NCBI GenBank assembly: GCA_014155875.1 | Contig: JACEFZ010024473.1 | Span: 351,001 to 415,000 of the forward strand | Direction of reading: 5' to 3' | Length of the DNA: 64,000 nucleotides | From: Cepaea nemoralis | Lineage: Eukaryota; Mollusca; Gastropoda; Stylommatophora; Helicidae | Shown here: positions 24,151 through 36,069 of the stretch, in pieces | Layout of the letters: each line of letters opens with the position of its first letter | Position numbering within the stretch: position 1 is the stretch's first letter | Notes under the pieces: generated by a model | The model's database searches: none | Seen by the model: only the letters and a program-made list of their open reading frames with translations | Told to the model about the DNA's origin: nothing | Made by a program: the position numbers and the translations under genes

Positions 24151-25046
24151 AAAATTGGTTTAACAATAAGCAAAAAAAGGATTCACATTATGTCACAAGG
24201 TGCACACGGGGTACCATCTATCTTTATTGGTGACGCCGAACTGGAGATAGTAGAATATTTTACACATCTGGGATCAGAGGAAATTATCCCTAGATCAGGA
24301 AATCAACACCAGGATTGGTAAGGCAGCAACAACAATGAACATGTTAACAAAAAGAGTCTGGGAGAATAGGAAGCTCATTGCCAAAGCAAAAGTTCTTGTC
24401 TATCAAGCCTGTGTCCTTAGTGCTTTTCTTTATGGCAATGGAGCCTGGTCACCTCACACCAAGAGAAACGTTTAAACAGCTTTTATATGCGGTGTCTCCG
24501 AAGAAGTGGCAAGACAAAATCACAAACACTGAAGAATTGGAAAGATAGGGTTGTGTGACGGTTTGTTCCATGCTCAGTCTTCAAAGACTTAGATGGATAG
24601 GACATGCTTGGAGGTTTGATGACGCTAAAAAGTCAAAGGAAATCTGTTTTGGTGAATTACAGATGGGTAAGAAATCTCGGGGTCGGTCTCTACTACGATA
24701 CAAAGATGTGTTTAAGCGAGACATGATTGATACAGACATTGCTATTGCACCTTAGGAGCAAGTCGCCGCTGATCGTGTTGCACGGAGGGCAAAGATCATA
24801 AATGGAATAAAGACAAAGGAAAAAAAATGACTGCAGATAGGTCACACACTGTGAGTGTGAGACGTAAGATTTTGCGTGATATTGGAAATGACCGTGTTTT
24901 CACATGCACCAATAATGGACGAACATTTACAACGTGAATTGACCTGATCAGTCACGTTCACTATCGCTATGGTTGTAGTTATTATGCCGCTTAAAGCACA
25001 ATGTAACAAACTATCGCCAGTCAAGACGGCAAGGTGCCAGTAGCAA
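24151..25046 (+). mobile_element. LINE C 3' fragment
   Basis: Aligns with 46093-47000 through the RT C-terminus, the C2H2-like finger and the 3' UTR, ending at CAAGACGGCAAGGTGCCA. Several indels and stops are present. Confidence 0.88.
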
Positions 25047-25057
25047 CGTAAATTTAA

Positions 25058-25690
25058 TTATCATCATCATGTGCCATGCCGATAAGCGTGGGCGGTCATG
25101 TTTCGACATCTCACGCGATCACCAGAGTAGTTGATGAACTGTGTACATGTCTCGACCATACCATCCGGGTATTATCTGGATATATCTCTACCTTTCCCTT
25201 GTTCGTTTACCCTTAATCTTGCTAGTTGTCACCAAGTTCTCCAATTTATCTCTTCTCACAACGTGTTCAAAAAATTGTGTCTGCCTACGTCTAATTTCTC
25301 TAATATTACTATTTTCATTTGTTTCTTGTAGGATTTGGTCATTGGTTTTTCAGTTTGTCCTTGGTATTCTTTGCATTTCCCACGGAAACCACATTTCCAC
25401 AGCCTTCAAATGTTTTTCAACTTGTCCACTTATTGTCCACGCTTCATATCCATACAAAAGCAATGGTTCTATGTTGCACGTCAACACTCGTTTTCTCGTT
25501 AGAATTGACATCCTTTTATTAATCAGTATTTCCATCTTGCAAAAGGCTACCTTTCCTATGGCGATTCTTGCTCTAATCTCTTCAAGACACCTTCCATCAG
25601 ATGGTATGACTGCTCCGAGATAGTTACACCGATTCACTTGGTTAAGAATATTCCCAGTTACTTGTATATTACATTGTGGTATTTATTTCT
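25058..25690 (-). mobile_element. LINE F 3' fragment
   Basis: The minus strand encodes CNYLGAVIPSDGRCLEEI, LLLYGYEAWTIS, WFPWEMQRIPRT and LENLVTTSKI; tail of ATC/ATG triplets at 25058-25070. Same family as 13157-13835. Confidence 0.85.
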
Positions 25691-25837
25691 TCCTAGTGAC
25701 TACTGTAATTTGTCTCTTCTAATAATTTAATTCTAAAATTTAGTATATGCGGTTGCTGTACACAGTGAACAATTAGGGTTGAAATTAAACTGTAAGAGGA
25801 CACTGATTATGATAGTCAATAGGAAGAATATATCTGG
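25691..25837 (+). other. Possible short LINE RT remnant
   Basis: Plus-strand translation LGLKLNCKRTLIMIVNRK resembles a LINE thumb region (GLK.N..KT..M). Too short to place. Confidence 0.35.
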
Positions 25838-25944
25838 TCATTCGTTGCAGCACCATTCTCTCCAAGCTGTGATGATTTATCCCTTCTTCTTCACTATACA
25901 CCAGATTGCAAAGGGCCACGGCTATATCTGCCTTATCATGCACC

Positions 25945-25979
<35 letters not shown>

Positions 25980-26525
25980 CGCAGTTCCAACTTCACAGCA
26001 ACGGGTCGTCCCCATTATGCTCCGTTCCTGTGCCAGTGAATATCACACAAAACACTCTCCACTGCCCAATGTGAAAAGTGGAAAAGACAGTAGTCTCGAC
26101 AAACAACAGCCCGCACAGATACACTGTGCATAATGCTGCCGCCAGAATGTCAACACAAAAGTCCCCCACGAAACACCCAGCTCATCTCTGATGGAATCGG
26201 CAGTCATTTTCCCATCTGGATGTTTCCTAGATGTTCAGCCACACAGTCCACGAAATACAGTCCATTGTCGATGGTAGTTGCAGTCAACCAGAAGCCCAGC
26301 AGCCACGCATTTCTGCATATGGCAAACACCGGTCATGCACCAATACTCCACCTAGCGGTACAGACCCAGCCAATCTGTTCGATTGCTCCTTTCCCACCAC
26401 GCCAGCATGTCCTGGGGAAAAAATCCAGAAAATGCTCTTATTGTTTGATCGTTGAAGAGAAGCGTGTCACTCTGCCCGAAGCATGCCTGTCTTCTACTTT
26501 CTCATCATACTTTGCGAGTCAGTTA
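25838..26525 (-). mobile_element. I-group LINE RNase H fragment, interrupted by a SINE
   Basis: Minus-strand pieces 26525-26333 and 25945-25838 are contiguous RNase H coding sequence: TDSQSMM, FFPGHAGV, GGVLVHD, then DKADIAVALCNLV and HHSLERM. The two blocks are separated by the SINE at 25946-26332. Confidence 0.82.
25946..26332 (-). mobile_element. SINE-like element with (CTAA)n tail
   Basis: A 387-bp insert flanked by a 10-bp direct repeat TCATGCACCA (25936-25945 and 26333-26342). On the minus strand it ends GAAGTTGGAACTGCGACTAA and a CTAA array. It has no coding capacity. The 3' terminus CGACTAACTAAC matches the 3' end of the I-group LINE at 54637-54657, suggesting that LINE supplied the machinery. 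A related copy lies at 34840-35165. Confidence 0.8.
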
Positions 26526-26564
26526 CAATCATGACATGCATTTGCTGTTTGTCCTGCATAATTA

Positions 26565-27075
26565 TAGGATCAAGGAAGTATAACATCCAGGGGAGTATAG
26601 CATTCCAGTCCCTCACTTTGTACACAACTGTAGAATCAAGGGGAGTATATCATCCCAGTTTCTTAGTTTGTACACAACTGTATGATTAAGGGGAGTGTAA
26701 CATCCCTTTTCTTGACTTTGTACACATCTGTAGGATCATGGAGTATAATATCTAAGTTCCTCTATTTGTACACAACTGTAGGATCCAGGAGAGTATAACA
26801 TCCCAGTTCTTGACTTTGTACACAACTGTAGGATCAAGGAAAGTGTAACATCCCAGTCAGTTTCCTTACTTTGTACACAACTGTAGGATCAATGAGCATA
26901 ACATCCCAGTTACTTAATTTGTACACAGAAGCAGGATCAAGGAGTGTATAGAATCCCAGTTCTTTACTTTGTACACAACTGTAGGATCAAGAGGAATATA
27001 ACATCCTAGTTCTTTACTTTGTACACAACTGTAGGATCAAGGAGAGTATAACATTCTGTTTGCTTACTTTGTAAA
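26565..27075 (+). repeat. ~50-bp minisatellite, about 10 units
   Basis: Degenerate units containing TTTGTACACAACTGTAGGAT, AAGGAGAGTATAACATCCCA; spacing varies from about 42 to 58 bases. Confidence 0.92.
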
Positions 27076-27164
27076 CACTGTTCACTATTACACAACAAAA
27101 AAGGTAGCTGCGGTAATGTAATCTCTGGATGATTGCCTGCCAGCTCGACGGCGATGTGCGCGAA

Positions 27165-27262
27165 TTTACATTGAACATATTTTTTACAACTGATCGGAGC
27201 CTCCAGGTCGACCCAGCTTAACATGGGTACCAGGACATGTCATGGGAAGAGAAGGGGGCCGG
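27165..27262 (+). repeat. Interspersed repeat copy
   Basis: Matches 29880-29960 (GGGTACCAGGACATGTCATG versus GGGTACCAGGAAATGTCTTG). Probably a SINE body. Confidence 0.6.
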
Positions 27263-27275
27263 CGTGACAATTTGC

Positions 27276-28110
27276 TGTACTTTACTTTACTGTACTTTAC
27301 TGTACTTACTTTACTGTACTATACTTTACTGTACTTTACTGTACTGTCTTTATTGTACTGTACTTTACTGTACTGTACTTTGCTGTACTGTACTTTACTG
27401 TACTGTACTTTGCTGTACTGTACTTGACTTTACTGTACTTTACTGTACTGTACTTTGCTGTACTGTCTTTTTTATTGTACTTTACTATACTGTACTTTAC
27501 TGTACTTTACTATACTGTACTTTGCTGAACTGTACTTTACTGTACTTTACTATACTGTACTTTGCTGTACTTTACTATACTGTACTTTGCTGTACTGTAC
27601 TTTACTGTACTTTACTATACTGTATTTTACTGTATTTTACTATACTGTACTTTGCTGTACTGTACTTTACTATACTGTACTTTACTGTACTTTACTATAC
27701 TGTACTTTGCTGTACTGTTTTTTACTGTACTTTACTATACTGTACTTTGCTGTATTTGACTATACTGTACTTTGCTGTACTGTACTTTACTATACTGTAC
27801 TTTACTGTACTTTACTATACTGTACTTTGCTGTACTGTACTTTACTGTACTTTACTATACTGTACTGTACTTTGCTGTACTGTACATTACTGTACTGTAC
27901 TTTACTTTACTTTACTTTACTGTACATTGCTGTACTGTACTTTGTTGTACTGTACTTTACAGTACTGTTCTGTACTTTACTGTACTCACTACTGTACTGT
28001 ACTTTTCTGTACTGTACTTTACTTTACTATACTCTGTACTTTACATTACGTTACTTTACTTACTGTACTTTACTTACTTTACCTTACATTACTTTACTGT
28101 ACTGTACTTT
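27276..28110 (+). repeat. TACTN pentanucleotide array
   Basis: About 835 bases built almost entirely from the pentamers TACTG and TACTT in a loose higher pattern. Because 5 is not divisible by 3, and TAC/ACT/CTG/TGT/GTA contain no stop, it creates long spurious Tyr/Cys/Leu-rich frames. Confidence 0.95.
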
Positions 28111-28194
28111 AATTCTTTTTTTTTGCCCTCGCTCGCTTTGAACTCAAGCGTAGTTTATACACACTATTTATAGTAGTGCTGGACTGAATTTTGA

Positions 28195-28402
28195 GTGTGG
28201 ATTAGTTTTCCCTATTAACAGTGTCCCTCGCCATCAGGCGAACTCACTCACACTTCAGAGGTACTTGTAATTTACGTCGCCAAGTCAAGGACGATAGGTC
28301 AACATTTTAGTCCAACTCTCCGGTGTAGGGGTCGAACCCCTTACCATCAGCACACCGGATGTTTAAGAAAGCACGTTCTTATCCATTCGGCAATGCTGAG
28401 CT
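28195..28402 (-). mobile_element. tRNA-headed SINE
   Basis: On the minus strand: GCCGAATGGATAAGAACG (A-box region) and GGGGTTCGACCCC (B box, perfect arm), then the body shared with 11430-11575. The head resembles a leucine- or serine-type tRNA but the acceptor arm does not pair. Confidence 0.7.
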
Positions 28403-28529
28403 CTTTACTTTATGTTGCCTTACTGTACTATACTTATACAACATTTGTAGGCATGTTCAATTCTTCAGCCAGCTTTTAATGAATTATTACTTATTCTCTG
28501 ACAATGTGAGATATGTTCATATGAGCAGT

Positions 28530-28620
28530 TGCAGATACAATTTCAACATAAGTAGTTGCAGATACAATTCACATGAATAGTTTCAGACACAATTTTAACC
28601 TGAGTAGTTGCAGACAATTG
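28530..28620 (+). repeat. ~29-bp tandem repeat
   Basis: Three to four units of AGTAGTTGCAGATACAATT type, directly before the Penelope-like fragment. Confidence 0.8.
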
Positions 28621-28621
28621 C

Positions 28622-28966
28622 ATTTACCGATTCACATGCAGGTGCCAGTCTACCTACATCGGCAGAACAGAGCGGCAATTAGACAACCGAATGGTTGAAC
28701 ACACACCTAATTGGATTGACAAGATACTACACACAGGTGATGAGAGCCTGGCCAGGCCATCACACCACAATTTTCTCGTGTCATCGATTGCGCGGCACGT
28801 TGTGGAAACCGGTCATGTGATTGATAAAGACCATGCGTTTCGCATGCTGCTTAATACACAAAATAGTCGCTTGTTAAAGTTTGCAAAAGCCATCATGATC
28901 AATCTACATAGACCAGTTTTGTGCAAACAGAAAGACGTGATAGTCAGTTTAGAATTACTGTGGTAG
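28622..28966 (+). mobile_element. Penelope-like element, GIY-YIG endonuclease fragment
   Basis: The translation begins CRCQSTYIGRTERQLDNR, typical of the GIY-YIG domain of Penelope-like retroelements (paired cysteines before the YIG and a conserved Arg after it). It continues through HVVETGHVIDKDHAF and FAKAIMINLHRP to a natural-looking stop at 28964-28966. The reverse transcriptase is absent, so this is a 5'-truncated copy of about 110 codons. The 3' flank carries a hammerhead-like motif, as these elements often do. Confidence 0.8.
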
Positions 28967-29057
28967 ACAATTGTAATTACTCTTCGAACGTGTGTATATT
29001 TCAGCTTGAAGGATGTATCTAGTTATTTAATTTTATGTTGTGTGCTTTCTGCAGTAT

Positions 29058-29102
29058 GTACCTGACGAGACGTAGCGATATTTGCCAGGCAATAAGTCGT
29101 GC
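29058..29102 (+). ncRNA. Hammerhead ribozyme-like motif (Penelope type)
   Basis: Order of parts: GTAC, CTGACGA (fits CUGANGA), GACGTAGC (short stem II), GATA (GAAA in the 13-kb copy), a TTGC/GCAA hairpin, GTC (cleavage triplet) and GTGC, which pairs with GTAC using one G-U. Stem II is weak, so activity is doubtful. It lies 92 bases after the Penelope-like stop codon, on the same strand. Confidence 0.5.
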
Positions 29103-29129
29103 AATCTATTGTTTGTGTTTTCGTTGTTT

Positions 29130-29800
29130 GTTATTATATGCAGAATTGTTATCAGCACTAATACACAAAGGACATGCAAGGTTCTAACATAAGCAGAACT
29201 GTTATAAACACAAATACACAAAGAACATGCAACATTCTAACATAAGTAGAATTGTTATCAGCACAAATACACAAAGGACATGCAACATTCTAACATAAAT
29301 AGAACTATTATACGTACAAATACACAAAGAACATGCAACATGCTAACATAAGTAGACATGTTATCAGCACAAATACACAAAGAACATGCAATATTCTAAA
29401 ATAAGTAGAAATGTTATCAGCATAATACACAAAGGACATTTAACATTCTAACATAAGTAGAAATGTTATCAGCATAATACACAAAGAACATTTAACATTC
29501 TAACATAAGTAGAAATGTTATCAGCATAATACACAAAGGACATACAACATTTTAACATAAGTAGAAATGTTATAAACACTAATATACAAAGACATGCAAC
29601 ATTCTAACATAAGTAGAAATGTTATCAGCATAATACACAAAGGACATTTAACATTCTAACATAAGTAGAAATGTTATCAGCAGCAATACACAAAGGACAT
29701 ACAACATTCTAACATAAGTAGAAATGTTATAAACACTAATATACAAAGACATGCAGCATTCTAACATAAGTAGAAATGTTATCAGCACTAATACACAATG
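29130..29800 (+). repeat. ~58-60-bp minisatellite, about 12 units
   Basis: Units contain ATTCTAACATAAGTAGAAAT, GTTATCAGCA, AATACACAAAGGACATGCAA. A relic of the unit is also seen at 30172-30195. Confidence 0.93.
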
Positions 29801-29804
29801 GGAG

Positions 29805-29965
29805 CCGTTGTAGTGCAGTAGCTAGCATGTTTATCTGTCAGTCTGGTTGTCAATGTCTGATCTTCCATTGAGGCAGATTTTTGTGAACATTGACACGGGC
29901 TCTCAGGTCAAGCCAACCTGGCACGGGTACCAGGAAATGTCTTGGGAAGTAAAGATGACTGCCGT
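29805..29965 (+). mobile_element. Candidate SINE
   Basis: Starts with a tRNA-like GAGCCGTTGTAGTGCAGTAG and ends in the block shared with 27165-27262. Head assignment is weak. Confidence 0.5.
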
Positions 29966-31360
29966 AGAGTCAATCACATGACCTCTCAAGTTCTTATTGG
30001 TCTATACAAATATGAGACTAGCATCATACGCCCTATGTGTCTTATGACCTTCATCGACTTGCTAAATAACAAAGACTGATACAATTGGCTTGATTATGGC
30101 CTAATCAGGTTGATCAGACCATCAATTTGGTTTAAGACTCGTCACGTAATAGTCTGTTAGGTACATTGCATTACTAACATAAGTAGAATTTGTATCAGAG
30201 TCAGTTTTCGTAACAAAACTTAGGATGAATGTATGCAAAAATAAATCCAGCATGTGGAACACTGACACACTAGCGGTCAATGGCTTATCAAAGCTACAAC
30301 TCGACATGGAGAGACTGGTTGAGTCAATGAAGATGTCAGCACTGACAGGATAACTTAATCATTCAACCCCACCTGCACTGATCAGATGTTACATAAAGTA
30401 TTCTTTCCACCAAATAAAAACTACATGCATACATAGCTCACAACTAACACACCAGAACATTTCTTCTCATGAAAGTTTACTGTAAAATGTTTAAATACGA
30501 CATCTGAGCAAAAAACTAAATATACAACATAAAAGTCCAGAATTAATTTGCAGTAGATTTTTCAAAAAAAAAAAAGAAAACATCTTATGAATGCATTCAT
30601 GAAAACAATAATGTTATGTTAATAATAATAATTATATAGGCACTGTTTAACTCTTATCTTTCACTGTAAGAAACCATGCTTATGCATGTCTTGTTTATGT
30701 TTTATTTAATTCATATTAGTTGATGCTTCATTTATGAATTTATTCACAGTAACACAGAAACCTCTTTATTTCTTCATATGCGTGGAAGCATGTTTTTGTT
30801 CTTGCTATTTAGTAGTCATGGTAGATTTGATTAGTTACACCATGTTGACTTGTGCCTGAGTCAGGCTGCTTGCCGAGGGCTGGCTCTGAGTCAGGCTGTT
30901 TGGTGTTTCTGAGTCAGAGATAATAAGATGCTGAAACAAATGGCGTACACCAGCAGATATTGTAATTATGTGGATGCTAAAAAAGAAGGATGTTAAAACA
31001 GATCAATGATGTCACTATGTAATCTGTGTAACTGGCAGCTTGTATACTGCAACTCTGCAGCTTGTCAGTAATTTGCTTGACCACTGGTGTACTTATGAAA
31101 GAAAAGTATCATTTTGAACATTTTCTCCTGTGTTGTAGTGTGTCTTTGTTGGGAATCAAATAGCTCTCATCATTCTTTGTCGGGAATCAAACAGCTCTTG
31201 TCTTTCTTTGGTGTGAATCAAATAACTGTAATCTTCAGTTGCTGTGTTACCACTTCCTTCTACTGTCATCTCTCAGTTGTTGTGTTTTATTATCATGAAA
31301 GAAAAATATAATTTTAAAATGTCAGTGTTTGTTTTCTTCATGTTGTATCTAATACATGGA
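29966..31360. other. Unassigned AT-rich sequence
   Basis: No coding similarity. Small local repeats: GAGTCAGGCTG three times at 30855-30925, and three ~45-bp units with GGGAATCAAA..AGCTCT at 31137-31230. Confidence 0.4.
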
Positions 31361-31665
31361 GCATCCACAGGGCGTGCTGGTGTGATGGGAAATGAGCACG
31401 CAGACAGACTGGCTGGGTCTGCACCACTAGGTGGGGTATTGGTGCATGATAAGGCAGATGTGGTCAGGGCACTTTGGGATTGTATGGATAGTGTGGAAGA
31501 ACAGATACAGCCTCATTGCCTGGAGAGCATGATGCGGCAGGAAATGACACGAGGATGTGGCCGATACTCAGTACTCTGAGGAAAGACCAGAGGGACAAAT
31601 TATGAGATTGCAAGTGGTACTATTAGTATTGGATTTCTTCACTGACTTTTGAACAAGTGTACATT
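31361..31665 (+). mobile_element. I-group LINE RNase H fragment
   Basis: Encodes GRAGVMGNEHADRLAGS, GGVLVHDKADVVRALW, then a stop and the C-terminal remnant (EIASGTISIGFLH). Same family as 8399-9085; no tail is visible. Confidence 0.85.
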
Positions 31666-32119
31666 GATGCGAGACCAACTAGACAACCATGACAAAGGTA
31701 TCTTCATTAGCCAGGTCTATCATCCACCAGAACACACAACTATGGAATATAGATATAATTTGTATCTAACCATTAAAATAGCACCATAAGTCTCATAGTT
31801 TTATATTAAACCAGCATAGGTCGAATAACAAACACATCGGACCGTAATGCTGTGACAAATATTCACTAGGGGTCACTGTGAAATCTTTCTGTTGTCACAA
31901 ACCTGAAACTTGCAGTCATAAAGTTAACAAGTAAATAGCATTTTTTATACTGAATTCGATGAACAATAAATGAATATTCAAATACAACGAGGCCAAGGAA
32001 ATTAGGTTTCTAAATCAAGGGTCGTCCTGCCTCTGCCTTGTGAAGATCTGGTTGTATTTTATAAAATAAACATCGGGTTAAGTACTCCCCAATCCTGATT
32101 CTGGGGTAGTGGATTTGAC
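31666..32119. other. Unassigned AT-rich sequence
   Basis: Nothing recognisable. Confidence 0.4.
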
Positions 32120-33215
32120 GGCAAAACTTCTGACAGTTGTGAGAAATGTGAGAGGATTTGTGTGCATGTTGTACCTGTTAAATCACCTCATCAGTTGGAG
32201 ACAGTGGTGAGAAATGTGAGAGGATTTGTGTGCATATTGTACCTGTTAAATCACCTCATCAGTTTGTGACAGAAATGTGAGAGGATTTGTGTGCATGTTG
32301 GACGTGTTAAATCACCTCATCAGTTGGAGACAGTGGTGAGAAATGTGAGAGGATTTGTGTGCATGTTGTACGTGTTAAATCACCTCATCAGTTGGAGACA
32401 GTGGTGAGAAATGTGAGAGGATTTGTGTGCATGTTGTACCTGATAAATCACCTCGTCAGTTTGTGACAGAAATGTGAGAAGATTTGTGTGCATGTTGTAC
32501 CTGTTAAATCACCTCATCAGTTGGAGACAGTGATAAGAAATGTGAGAGGGTTTGTGGGCATGTTGTACCTGTTAAATCACCTTATCAGTTGGTGACAGTG
32601 GTGAGAAATGTGATAGGGTTTGTGTGCATGTTGTACCTGTTAAATCACCTTATCAGTTGGTGACAGTGGTGAGAAATGTGAGAGGGTTTGTGTGCATGTT
32701 GTACCTGTTAAATCACCTCATCAGTTGGAGACAGTGGTGAGAAATGTGAGAGGATTTGTGTGCATGTTGTACCTGTTAAATCACCTCATCAGTTGGTGAC
32801 AGTGGTGAGAAATGTGAGAGGATTTGTGTGCATGTTGTACCTGTTAAAACACATCATCAGTTTGTGACAGAAATGTGAGAGGATTTGTGTGCATGTTGTA
32901 CCTGTTAAATCACCTTATCAGTTGGAGACAGTGGTGAGAAATGTGAGAGGATTTGTGTGCATGTTGTACCTGTTAAATCACCTCATCAGTTGGAGACAGA
33001 AATGTGAGAGGATTTGTGTGCATGTTGTACCTGTTAAATCACCTCATCAGTTGGTGACAGTGGTGAGAAATGTGAGAGGGTTTGTGTGCATTTTGCACCT
33101 GTTAAATCACCTCATCAGTTTGTGACAGAAATTTTAGAGGATTTGTGTGCATGTTGTACCTGTTAAATCACCTCATCAGCTGGTGACAGTGGTGAGAAAT
33201 GTGAGAGGGTTTGTG
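32120..33215 (+). repeat. ~68-bp minisatellite, about 16 units
   Basis: Units: GTGAGAAATGTGAGAGGATT, TGTGTGCATGTTGTACCTGT, TAAATCACCTCATCAGTTGG, AGACAGTG. A shorter variant lacks the GTGGTGA segment. Units are mostly above 90% alike. Confidence 0.95.
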
Positions 33216-33216
33216 T

Positions 33217-33330
33217 CCATACAAGACGGTGAAATGTTGGCGTGTGAAGTAGTTGCAGTCTGATTACAAACCCCACTGTCCATACAAGACGGTGAATTGT
33301 TGGCTTGTGAAGTAGTTGCAGTCTGCACAC
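33217..33330 (+). repeat. Two-unit ~60-bp tandem repeat
   Basis: TCCATACAAGACGGTGAA ... GTGAAGTAGTTGCAGTCTG occurs twice. Confidence 0.9.
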
Positions 33331-33337
33331 AAACATA

Positions 33338-33940
33338 TTCTTCTTCTTCTACGTTGTATCCCCTATTGGGGCACAGGCCATCAACCAAACTATACGCAGC
33401 TGTCCTAGCTATTGCTGTCTCCTTCCATGTCCTCTCAATATTATTCATCTCTGTCTGTAATTCTCTTCTCTGTGTGTCTTTGGGTATCCGTCTATTTCAT
33501 TTACTTTGTGGGTTCCAGTCAAGAGAGTGTCTAGCTATACTGTACTCAGCTTTTCTCACTGTGTGTCCTAACAACCACCGGCGTGTTTTCTTCACATCTA
33601 GGTACATTGGAATGTGTTGAGTTCTCTCCATGAGCTCTGCGTTGGCGATTCTGTGGTAACATGTTATTTCTGCGCAGGCTCCAATTTGTGAGTGTTTGTA
33701 GTTTATTTTTAAATTCTTTTAGTTGCTCACCAGTTTTCTGACCCATACAATAGTACTGCTTTAACAGTGAGTTAAAAATTCTAAAATTGATGCTAAGTAT
33801 AACTGTCTTTTACTTCCACAGATTGCCTAGTGCTGTGGAAGCTCATCTTGTCCTTTGTATTCTTATGTTAATATCTCTGTCTGTTCCCCCATTATTGTCC
33901 ACATCGATTCCCAAACAGGGATATGATTCTGCCTCTTGAA
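33338..33940 (-). mobile_element. LINE E 3' fragment
   Basis: On the minus strand: LGIDVDNNGGTDRDINIRI (thumb), LLKQYYCMG, NKLQTLTNWSLRRN, a shifted C-terminal part, MNNIERTWKETA and SLVDGLCPNRG, then a GAAGAAGAAGAA tail at 33338-33350. Same family as 17230-18330. Several shifts make it inactive. Confidence 0.8.
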
Positions 33941-34155
33941 GTGGGATTTAACAACGGGGGACTGGGTTGTTATTGATAACTCTGCTGTTCTTTATGTGAG
34001 ACTTCTGCTTTTCAATTGGTCACAATAGAAAAATATATTTGCCAATATGAAAATTATATTTTCCAAAATCATAGTCAAGGTGATTGAATTACATTTTTAT
34101 AATCTCATCATAGCATGTATGTTGATTACATTAGCCGTGTCTAAGAACATGGTGT
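33941..34155. other. Putative 3' UTR/flank of the TNFR-like gene
   Basis: AT-rich sequence downstream (minus sense) of the stop at 34156. A minus-strand AATAAA-type signal is not obvious. Confidence 0.3.
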
Positions 34156-34760
34156 TTAAACATCTAAACATGTTAACCTCTCCATAACCTGTGTGGGTTC
34201 TGTAGAAGCATTATCTGTGACAGATTTGCCATTATTACTTTTGGTTTGATTCCTAAACTTGTACAACAAATAGCAAGCCACTAGAAACAAAATAATAGTT
34301 AAAATGCTAATAATTATTATTCCCACAGTTGTTTTTGTTACAAAGACACTCATTATTAAGGAAAAACTCATGTGAATAGTTACTACAAAAGAAAGGCACA
34401 TTTCTAGCGAATACGTATATTTAGTTCTACATTGCTTGTGATTATAACAACATTTCCACCGTTTCAAAGTCAAATATGCAACAATTACCAAAACTGCAAA
34501 AATAATAGAAACAAGACACGCAATTCCAATAATACTCAATGCCGAATCTGTGTTCTTGAAAATATCATTTCCTGTACGACAACTGGCAGGGAGTTGTCCG
34601 CCACTGAACTCTGAACAGTCCTGGCAAGATGTCCTGTTATGATTGAGGACATCATTGTAGGTTCCCTCTCTACAGCGCTGACATGTCAAGGAGTCATTGA
34701 TGCTGTTGATGAACTCATTTTGTCCACAAACTTGTATGTGTTCTGAAGATCTTGGCTTAC
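34156..34760 (-). CDS. TNF-receptor-like protein, 3' exon (membrane anchor)
   Basis: The minus-strand exon starts after the acceptor CCCAGCAG (34761-34762) and runs about 200 codons to a stop. It begins with a last cysteine-rich module (VCGQNEF, LTCQRCREGTYNDVL, TSCQDCSEF), then a hydrophobic segment (IIGIACLVSIIFAVLVIVA) followed by KRWKCC as a stop-transfer, then two more hydrophobic stretches and a short polar tail. There is no death domain. The tail has PTQVME, similar to TRAF-binding PxQxx(D/E). The intron upstream is phase 1 on both sides. A second acceptor-like TTTCTTTTGTAG at about 34384 could join a shorter version containing only the last membrane segment. Function as a cell-surface cytokine receptor is inferred from family resemblance. 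Confidence 0.65.
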
Positions 34761-34839
34761 CTGCTGGGATATAGACACATTTGGTTACTTTAACATCTCC
34801 GTCCAATTTTAATGTAACTCACTCTCTGTCCAACTTTAA

Positions 34840-35165
34840 CTGTTTCTCTCTGTAGTGGTCGTAGTAGTAGTCGTATGGTTCCAACTTCACAACAACGGAA
34901 CGCCCCATAATTGCTCTGTTCCTGTGCCAGTGACAAACGTCAACTTTGCCCCATGTGAACTCGTGAAGGAAACAGTAGGTTGACAAGCCAAATTGCCAGA
35001 GCTCCGACAATAGACCGGTCTTCACTTACATGCGCAGTTCATTGTTGAGACAGCTATCTGACAAACACAAGCAGCCTTCACATGCATTATCACACAATGC
35101 AGCCGCCTGGAATGCCAAAAAATAAATAACTTCCCGTCGGGCATTTTCTGAATCTGCATTTCTCT
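34840..35165 (-). mobile_element. SINE-like element, second copy
   Basis: Matches 25980-26230 (GTTCCAACTTCACAACAACG, CTGTTCCTGTGCCAGTGA). Its tail is a GTA/TAC repeat. It lies in the intron of the TNFR-like gene. Confidence 0.72.
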
Positions 35166-35169
35166 CTCC

Positions 35170-35680
<511 letters not shown>

Positions 35681-36069
35681 TACACAGCAGACAACCAAAA
35701 AGGAATAAACCATTATGAAAAATATGTCTACTGCACAACTTGCAAAGAGGCTAAACACACATTGTCAGTGGTCACTGAGGCAGCCAGATTTCCCAAGCAA
35801 GCTCTGCCAAATGAAAAGTATTTAAAAGAACACATTACGCTAGTGCTGATATCCACATGTGGAAAAGAATGATCACAGATGCCAATCAGCAAGACACTTG
35901 ATAATGATGATGACAGTGAAACTATCAGTTGCCAGTTATGATTTCATTGAACTTTACATGCCTAGTTAAACAGTAACAGTGATAATGTTTTTATTGAATA
36001 CTTACTTAAAAAAATAAATGACTGCTACATAAAATGAATAATGTCTCATTGTTTAAACAATTTAATAAT

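Noticed and set aside
27237..28112. Long Tyr/Cys/Leu-rich open frame
   Set aside because: It is the pentamer array read through; stop codons are simply absent from TACTG/TACTT in that phase.
28310..28402. Possible tRNA gene (minus strand)
   Set aside because: A and B boxes are good but the acceptor stem does not pair and a SINE body follows, so I call a SINE.
32889..33125. Open frame in the 68-bp minisatellite
   Set aside because: The frame arises from the repeat and is not conserved between units with indels.
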